From Acanthamoeba lenticulata (Eukaryota; Discosea; Longamoebia; Acanthamoebidae), in contig NAVB01001901.1 in the NCBI GenBank assembly GCA_002179805.1, positions 1 to 10,600 of the forward strand: a stretch of 10,600 bases of DNA, read 5' to 3'. The translations under genes and the position numbers were made by a program. The notes below the pieces were generated by a model. The model made no database searches. It was not told the origin of the DNA and worked only from the letters and a program-made list of their open reading frames with translations. The first letter of the stretch is position 1. Each line of letters opens with the position of its first letter. Of this stretch, positions 7,157 to 10,600 are shown piece after piece.

Positions 7157-7287
7157 AGGTGGCTGGTTCATGCAACACTTCAATCTCATTCGATTTCTGA
7201 TGTTCGCCAAATAGGATTGTCCTTCCTTGCCTGACCGTTTGGAAAAAAGAAAGAGAGAGGAGACGCTTGCTCAAATGTTTACTCTTT
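7157..7287. other. 3' flank of the dehydrogenase gene
   Basis: No gene is seen. This should hold the 3' untranslated region of the plus-strand dehydrogenase gene and, if it is real, the 3' flank of the tiny minus-strand candidate gene that ends at 7288. Confidence 0.4.
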
Positions 7288-7575
7288 TCAATGAGGAACG
7301 GGAGAACTGGCGTGGGAACTAGGGCGCATACTATCCAGAGCATTTACAAGGACGATGTCCGGCAAGTCGGATACCAGTGGGGTCACCTTGTTGACTTACA
7401 TGACACCAGAGCACGCGTAGTATACAACTACTCGTATATACAACTACTCGTATGTAATCTACAAGCTCGATTATCTCGGGCTGCCGTGTTACCAGACGGT
7501 GTTGGTCTGGAGAATAGCCCCCGTGGCCATGTGCAGCACCTTCGGCCAGTCTCGAGGCGCCCCACTACCGGCCAT
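7288..7575 (-). CDS. Weak candidate for a tiny two-exon gene
   Basis: An ATG at 7575 opens a 28-codon frame (MAGSGAPRDWPKVLHMATGA, then ILQTNTVW) that ends at a TAA. Further along the same strand, after a CAACAAG that could be an acceptor, an open segment reads VTPLVSDLPDIVLVNALDSM and continues to a TGA at 7290-7288. Both pieces have coding-like composition, and the spacer between them (about 140 nt) contains a tandem duplication and is AT-richer. A clean donor and phase match was not found: the best GTAACA donor gives the wrong phase, and a GTCTGG donor would be weak. It may be a decayed gene or chance. The function is unknown. Confidence 0.22.
7421..7452. repeat. Perfect 16-bp tandem duplication
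   Basis: The unit TATACAACTACTCGTA occurs twice back to back, at 7421-7436 and 7437-7452, without mismatches. It falls in the spacer of the weak minus-strand gene candidate. A perfect duplicate points to a recent slippage event. Confidence 0.95.
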
Positions 7576-7598
7576 TATGTGCACGATAACGAGTCAAT

Positions 7599-7867
7599 TT
7601 AAGTCCGTTTTAGTATCTCGTCAGCCTCACGTTCGCGCTGCGTTTCAAGAAAAACTGGGGGAAGCCCGGGATGGAGTACGGTATGGCATATCGGAGGTGC
7701 TCCTTGGTGGTGGATGACACGGCTGCGATGGCCTGATCGGAACGCTGTCGTAGTGCAATGGCGATGGCACGGTAGCTTTCGTCCGACTTGTCTACAATCC
7801 TGCGCGACTGGTCGGCGGTGAGACCCTGAGGCGGGTGCTCGCGAGGCCTGTGCCTTGCTTTGGACAT
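7599..7867 (-). CDS. Small unrecognised protein, possible frameshift near the C-terminus
   Basis: An ATG at 7867 starts MSKARHRPREHPPQGLTADQ, then a helical stretch (SRRIVDKSDESYRAIAIALR), then HLRYAIPYSIPGFPQF. The frame then gives a short poor tail to a TAA at 7612-7610, while the overlapping frame offers a better helical tail (LETQREREADEILKRT) ending at 7601-7599. A one-base change in the T-run at about 7647 would join the good halves. The pattern of an N-terminal helix, a beta-strand with alternating hydrophobics and a GFP-type turn recalls small repeated proteins of amoebal giant viruses, but I cannot assign a family. It lies 47 nt downstream of the next gene on the same strand, which suggests a shared origin. 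Confidence 0.45.
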
Positions 7868-7914
7868 TGATTAAAGGAAAAAGAATATATTTTTCGGTCA
7901 CTTCCAGGCCCGTC

Positions 7915-8350
7915 TCAATTGTCGTATCTCGAACGTTTCGAACCAGTCTGTGTGAGCTGTCTTCTGCCAGTTCTCTGTTCTGTCAACACCGCCTGGGGAG
8001 TCGTTAACGCCATTCCCGATTTCTCTTGCATCTCAGGAGGCCCCCGTTTCTTGGCTGATGGTTCCACTGCATCCTTGTAGCTTGCCATTTCCTGCACCAA
8101 CGTTTTGGTTCTTGCGAACGCGACGTCGCTGACAAGGGTGCCGACCACGTTGTTGTCACTGAGCTTCACCTGAGTCCTCGTGCATATCCACAGGCGCTTG
8201 CCATCCAGCAACTTCTCGTTCTGCCGCGTCCACGGGGCATCGGGACGCTTACGTGCGATGACCTTGGTCCATCGTGAATCGTGGGGCTTTGATGTTGGGG
8301 AGACTCGAGTTCAGCTTCATGCCGCCGGCACTGACGTAGAGTGGTTGCAT
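7915..8350 (-). pseudogene. Unrecognised small protein gene with one frameshift
   Basis: An ATG at 8350 starts MQPLYVSAGGMKLNSSLPNI, then KAPRFTM. Near 8268 the frame changes, and the protein continues TKVIARKRPDAPWTRQNEK, LLDGKRLWICTRTQVKLSDN and NVVGTLVSDVAFARTKTLVQ, ending in a basic SKRSRYDN before TGA. Joined length is about 145 residues. The extra base(s) lie in ACGATGGACC; one or four additional bases would explain the change. No family is recognised. The basic tail and short size would suit a nucleic-acid-binding or virion-associated protein, but this is speculation. On its upstream side it abuts the decayed end of the ankyrin array. Confidence 0.45.
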
Positions 8351-8499
8351 GGCGGCACCCGCCAAGGTGCAAGGACTTGCCTGTCGACATCTCATTGTCG
8401 CCTCGTAAGAGCGAGAGGCTGCCCAACTGGGGCGCAAAAGAAGATACCATCCACAGACGGCTTCACAGCGTCTAAACGCCTCAAAGTCGCAGGGTTTGT

Positions 8500-8842
8500 T
8501 TTTCCAGTGTAGGTGGCCGCCCTTGGCCGCCCTTGCGCAGGTGTCCTTGTTCCACGGGCAGCCGTTGACGTGCGCCCACTGGAGCACGTCCAGGTGGCCG
8601 CCCCATCGGCGCAGGCGCAGGTCTTCTCGTCCCACGGTCAGCGGTTGGCACGCGCCCACTGGAGCATCGCCAAGTGACCTCCCAGGGCCGCATAGGCGCA
8701 GGTCGACCCGGTCCACGGGCAGTCGTTGTTCAGACCTTGCCCAGTGCTCACATGGCACGCTGCCTTGGCATACCAGACTGCAGCTTTGTTCTGCTCCTCC
8801 TCTCCGCACCCCGGTGACCACACGTTATTTTTTTATATATCA
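8500..8842 (-). pseudogene. Decayed trailing ankyrin-type repeats
   Basis: Three further repeat copies follow the ankyrin frame's stop at 8842-8840, but in disrupted form. Going downstream on the minus strand: a copy with NNDCPWTGSTCAYAAL (frame changed inside the WAR segment), then GGHLAMLQWARANR followed by a TGA where Cys is expected (CGCTGACCG instead of GGCTGCCCG), then GGHLDVLQWAHVNGCPWNKD, which needs another frame change. The last unit stops after AAKGGHL and is replaced by unrelated sequence. Spacing between equivalent points (GGGCAG or its variant at 8556, 8636, 8717 and 8853) is 80, 81 and 136 nt, against a standard 81, which places a one-base loss and a roughly 55-nt excess (8763-8840 region, containing an AT-rich patch). 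Confidence 0.72.
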
Positions 8843-9846
8843 GGAGTCTTCAGGGCAGCCGTTGGCACGCGCCCACTGGAGCACCTTCCGGTGACCAAAC
8901 TTGACCGCCATGGCGCAAGTCCACTTACTCCATGGATGGGCAGCCATTGGCACGCAGCCACTGGAGCACCTCCAGGTGGCCTCCCACGGCCGCCCCAGTA
9001 CAGGTCTGCTCATTCCACGGGCAGCCATTGGCGTGTAACCACTGGAGCACGTCCAGGTGGCCTCCCTTGGCTGCCATGTAACACGAAGCCAGATCCCATG
9101 GGCAGCCATTGGCGCGCAACCACTGGAGCACCTTGAAGTGGCCGCCCTTGGCCGCCTGAGCGCAAGTGTTCTCGTCCCATGGGCAGCCGTTGGCGCGCGC
9201 CCACTGGAGCACCGCCAGGTGGCCGCCCCCGGCCGCCTCGGCGCAGGTCCATTCACTCCAAGGGCAGCCAGCCGAGCGTGCCCACTGGAGCACCGCCAGA
9301 TGGCCACCCGAGGCAGCCTTGTGACATGTGGCCTCGTCCCACGGGCAGCCGTTGGCGCGCGCCCATTGGAGCATGTCGAGGTGGCCTCCCTTGGCCGCCT
9401 GAGCGCAAGTCTTCTCGTCCCACGGGCAGCCGTTGGCGCGCGCCCACTGGAGCATCTCGAGATAGCCGCCCTTGGCCGCCAGGGCGCATGCCGACTTGTC
9501 ACATCGGACGCCATTGGCGCACAACCACTGGAGCATGGCCAGGTGGCCTCCCCTGGCCGCCTCCCTGTACGTCTCTCGATCCCACGGGCAGCCGTTGGCG
9601 CGCGCCCATTGGAGCACGTCCAGATGGCCGCCCTTGGCTGCCCTTGCGCAGGTCTCCTCGTCCCACGGGCAGCCGTGGGCACGCGCCCACTGAAGCACCG
9701 CGAGATGGCGGCCGCGCTGAGGCAGAGGTTGTAGTCCAAGGGGCACCCATTGGCGTGAGCCCACTGAAGCAGGGAAAGCCAGCCTTTGCCGGCCACCCCC
9801 TCGGAGAAAGAGGGCTCGAGGGGAAGGTCCAACCGGGGTGCGGCCT
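8840..9846 (-). pseudogene. Ankyrin-repeat protein, about 12 repeats of 27 residues, with a 7-nt deletion and a 4-nt duplication
   Basis: The protein is almost wholly tandem 27-residue units with consensus GGHLDVLQWARANGCPWDEE then TCARAAK, an ankyrin-like solenoid class common in amoebae, oomycetes, brown algae and amoebal giant viruses; such arrays mediate protein binding, often beside F-boxes. Twelve units run from about 9800 to a TGA at 8842-8840. Two frame changes are visible. Unit spacing at 9741-9667 is 74 rather than 81, fitting loss of seven bases between GGCC direct repeats. Spacing at 9019-8938 is 81, then 85 at 8938-8853, fitting a duplicated CCAT (GGCTGCCCATCCATGG). Between them ten units read cleanly for 279 codons. 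The N-terminus (PRLDLPLEPSFSEGVAGKGW) has no in-frame ATG, so the 5' part is missing. Unit 4 (CANGVRCDKS) has lost the CPW motif. High identity between units indicates ongoing homogenisation or recent expansion. Confidence 0.83.
8853..9770. repeat. 81-nt tandem repeat array (coding ankyrin units)
   Basis: The nucleotide period is 81, seen in the recurrence of GGGCAGCCGTTGGCGCGCGC at successive positions. Several units share long identical stretches (for example around 9180, 9345 and 9425), so copies are young or undergo conversion. It is protein-coding on the minus strand and is not a CRISPR array: there are no unique spacers. Confidence 0.9.
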
Positions 9847-9852
9847 CATGAA

Positions 9853-9889
9853 CAACATCTTTTTTTTCTTCTTGTAAAAGAAGATGTTG
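9853..9889. repeat. Inverted repeat (9-bp stem)
   Basis: CAACATCTT at 9853-9861 pairs with AAGATGTTG at 9881-9889 around a 19-nt T-rich loop. It sits at the 5' edge of the ankyrin frame. It might be a transcription or recombination feature, or chance in a T-rich stretch. Confidence 0.5.
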
Positions 9890-10068
9890 GACTGCCTGCC
9901 CCGTTAGTTTTTTTTTTGTACAACACCACCCCGCCCCCCCCCCAAGACAAGGCGCAAGTTTCGAACACTGAAGAAAAATTCTCTGGCTTGCGTAAGCCGG
10001 TTGGGCTCAACGAGGGAGCCACTTCCTCACGCAGGGCTCAGCGATCAGGGCACAGGAGAGGCCTCGTC
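9890..10068. other. Intergenic region with homopolymer runs, 3' flank of the PH-domain gene
   Basis: No gene is seen. It carries a T10 run (9908-9917), a C10 run (9934-9943) and a TTGTACAA palindrome (9916-9923). On the minus strand it would be the 3' untranslated region of the PH-domain gene. Confidence 0.45.
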
Positions 10069-10475
10069 TTAATTTTTTCGAGAACTGAGCAAGCGCTGCT
10101 TCTGGTAGAACCGGATGATGGTCTTGATCTCCTTCGCCCAATCCTTCTTCACCTCTGCGCTGGGGAAGAGGAAGATCACGCTCTTCATCTCGCCCTCGCC
10201 TTCGGCCTGCAGCTCAAACGAATTGATCACCTCTGCGCTCGTGTGTGTGTGTGTGTGGGAATAGAAGACGTCAAGAAATGTCCACACCACGCCATTCCCC
10301 TCTCCTCGACGGATGGATGGCTGCGTGTGCGCGCAAGCTTGGCACCTTCTGTATCGGCGATCTCAATGAACTTGGCCGATTGCAGGGAGAGGAGCACCGG
10401 GTCGTAGTAGCCCGTGCCCTTCTTCCTCGTCTTAACGCACAGGAAGAGGTCGTTGAACAAAACGCAGTACCTGTC
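10069..10475 (-). CDS. C-terminal PH domain of a Rho-GEF (Dbl)-like protein, last two exons
   Basis: Exon 10475-10346 encodes DRYCVLFNDLFLCVKTRKK, then a strand-rich stretch to IEIADTE. Exon 10232-10069 encodes EVINSFELQAEGEG, then SVIFLFPSAEVKKDWAKEIK, TIIRFYQKQRLLSSRKN and a TAA at 10071. The intron (10345-10233, 113 nt) is GT-AG in phase 1 and rebuilds a Glu codon exactly. RYxVLFNDLFL followed by a final helix with the invariant Trp (KKDW) is the pattern of PH domains that follow DH domains in Rho guanine-nucleotide exchange factors; these act at membranes on Rho/Rac GTPases. The DH domain and upstream exons must lie beyond 10600. The upstream acceptor is ACAACAG|GACAGG at 10476. The gene is intact as far as it is visible. 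A different PH-containing protein is possible. Confidence 0.78.
10233..10345 (-). other. Intron of the PH-domain gene (113 nt)
   Basis: The donor is GAAG|GTGCCA and the acceptor is GAGCGCAG|AGGTG. It contains a (CA)8 run (minus sense) ending 8 nt before the acceptor. Splicing keeps the frame and joins two halves of one PH domain. Confidence 0.82.
10241..10256. repeat. (GT)8 dinucleotide repeat
   Basis: Eight GT units on the plus strand, inside the PH-gene intron beside its 3' splice site. Confidence 0.95.
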
Positions 10476-10476
10476 C

Positions 10477-10600
10477 TGTTGTGTTGAGTCGTGTGTGTGT
10501 GTGTGTGTTGTGCGCGTGTTTTTGATCAAAGGGTGAGGCTCATGCTGGGGCGTAGCCGAAAGGAGGAAGGAAAGAGGGCGGAGGATTAGCCTCCGTGTTT
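10477..10600 (-). other. 3' part of the preceding intron of the PH-domain gene
   Basis: No coding frame fits here. Between 10600 and 10476 the minus strand contains no GT dinucleotide at all, so the donor of this intron must lie outside the window. A (CA)9 run (10508-10491) precedes the acceptor. Confidence 0.6.
10491..10508. repeat. (GT)9 dinucleotide repeat
   Basis: Nine GT units on the plus strand, inside the upstream intron of the PH gene, about 15 nt before the acceptor. Confidence 0.95.

Noticed and set aside
9057..9734. Plus-strand 225-codon frame across the ankyrin array
   Set aside because: It is the antisense of perfect 81-nt repeats; a frame without stops is duplicated automatically in every unit. 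The minus strand gives the known ankyrin pattern.
8853..9770. CRISPR-like repeat array
   Set aside because: The units are contiguous coding repeats with no variable spacers, and the genome is eukaryotic.
2067..9846. All frameshifts being sequencing or assembly errors
   Set aside because: The two host genes are clean across their introns, and several indels are explicable biological events (a 4-nt duplication, a 7-nt deletion between direct repeats, dinucleotide gains). Error at individual sites cannot be excluded without reads.
10477..10600. A further upstream exon of the PH gene inside the window
   Set aside because: The minus strand has no GT dinucleotide here to serve as a donor, and no segment resembles the DH-PH linker.

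Overview
The window is a eukaryotic chromosome end. It opens with a perfect (CCCTAA)n telomere tract at bases 1-83, followed by about 10.5 kb of subtelomere. Two genes look host-like, with GT-AG spliceosomal introns, mostly short (46-113 nt): an NAD(P)-binding short-chain dehydrogenase/reductase (5841-7156, +) and the PH-domain end of a Rho-GEF-like protein (10069-10475, -). Around them lie genes typical of nucleocytoplasmic large DNA viruses (NCLDV) and their amoebal hosts: a major capsid protein, two F-box-type paralogues and a long ankyrin array. TTAGGG telomeres, small GT-AG introns, GC-rich coding DNA and captured giant-virus genes together suggest an Acanthamoeba-like amoeba. That assignment is inference, not proof.

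Layout. 1-83: telomere. 80-612 (-): the end of an unrecognised gene running into the telomere; its stop codon is made by the first telomeric TTAGGG. About 613-2060: AT-rich DNA holding one degraded zinc-finger-like reading frame (-) with a single in-frame TAG. 2067-3624 (-): NCLDV major capsid protein gene with two frameshifts in the body and, by my reading, three spliceosomal introns at its 3' end. 3659-4039 (+): an unrecognised GC-rich reading frame, head-to-head with the capsid gene and tail-to-tail with the next gene. 4035-5079 (-): an F-box protein gene with three frameshifts. 5102-5606 (-): the C-terminal part of a paralogue of it. 5841-7156 (+): the intact five-exon dehydrogenase gene. 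7288-7575 (-): a weak candidate for a tiny spliced gene. 7599-7867 and 7915-8350 (-): two small unrecognised genes, each with a frame change. 8500-9846 (-): ankyrin array of 81-nt units with recognisable indels and decayed trailing copies. 10069-10600 (-): last two exons of the PH-domain gene, which continues past the window.

The genes do not form a pathway. The pattern is a subtelomeric graveyard of virus-derived genes. Nearly every virus-like frame is broken, while the two host genes in the same sequence read cleanly through their introns, which argues for real decay rather than general base-calling error. The most notable observation is that the capsid gene's conserved C-terminal motif, absent from the unspliced frame, is restored exactly by removing three introns with good splice signals, leaving micro-exons of 13 and 14 nt.
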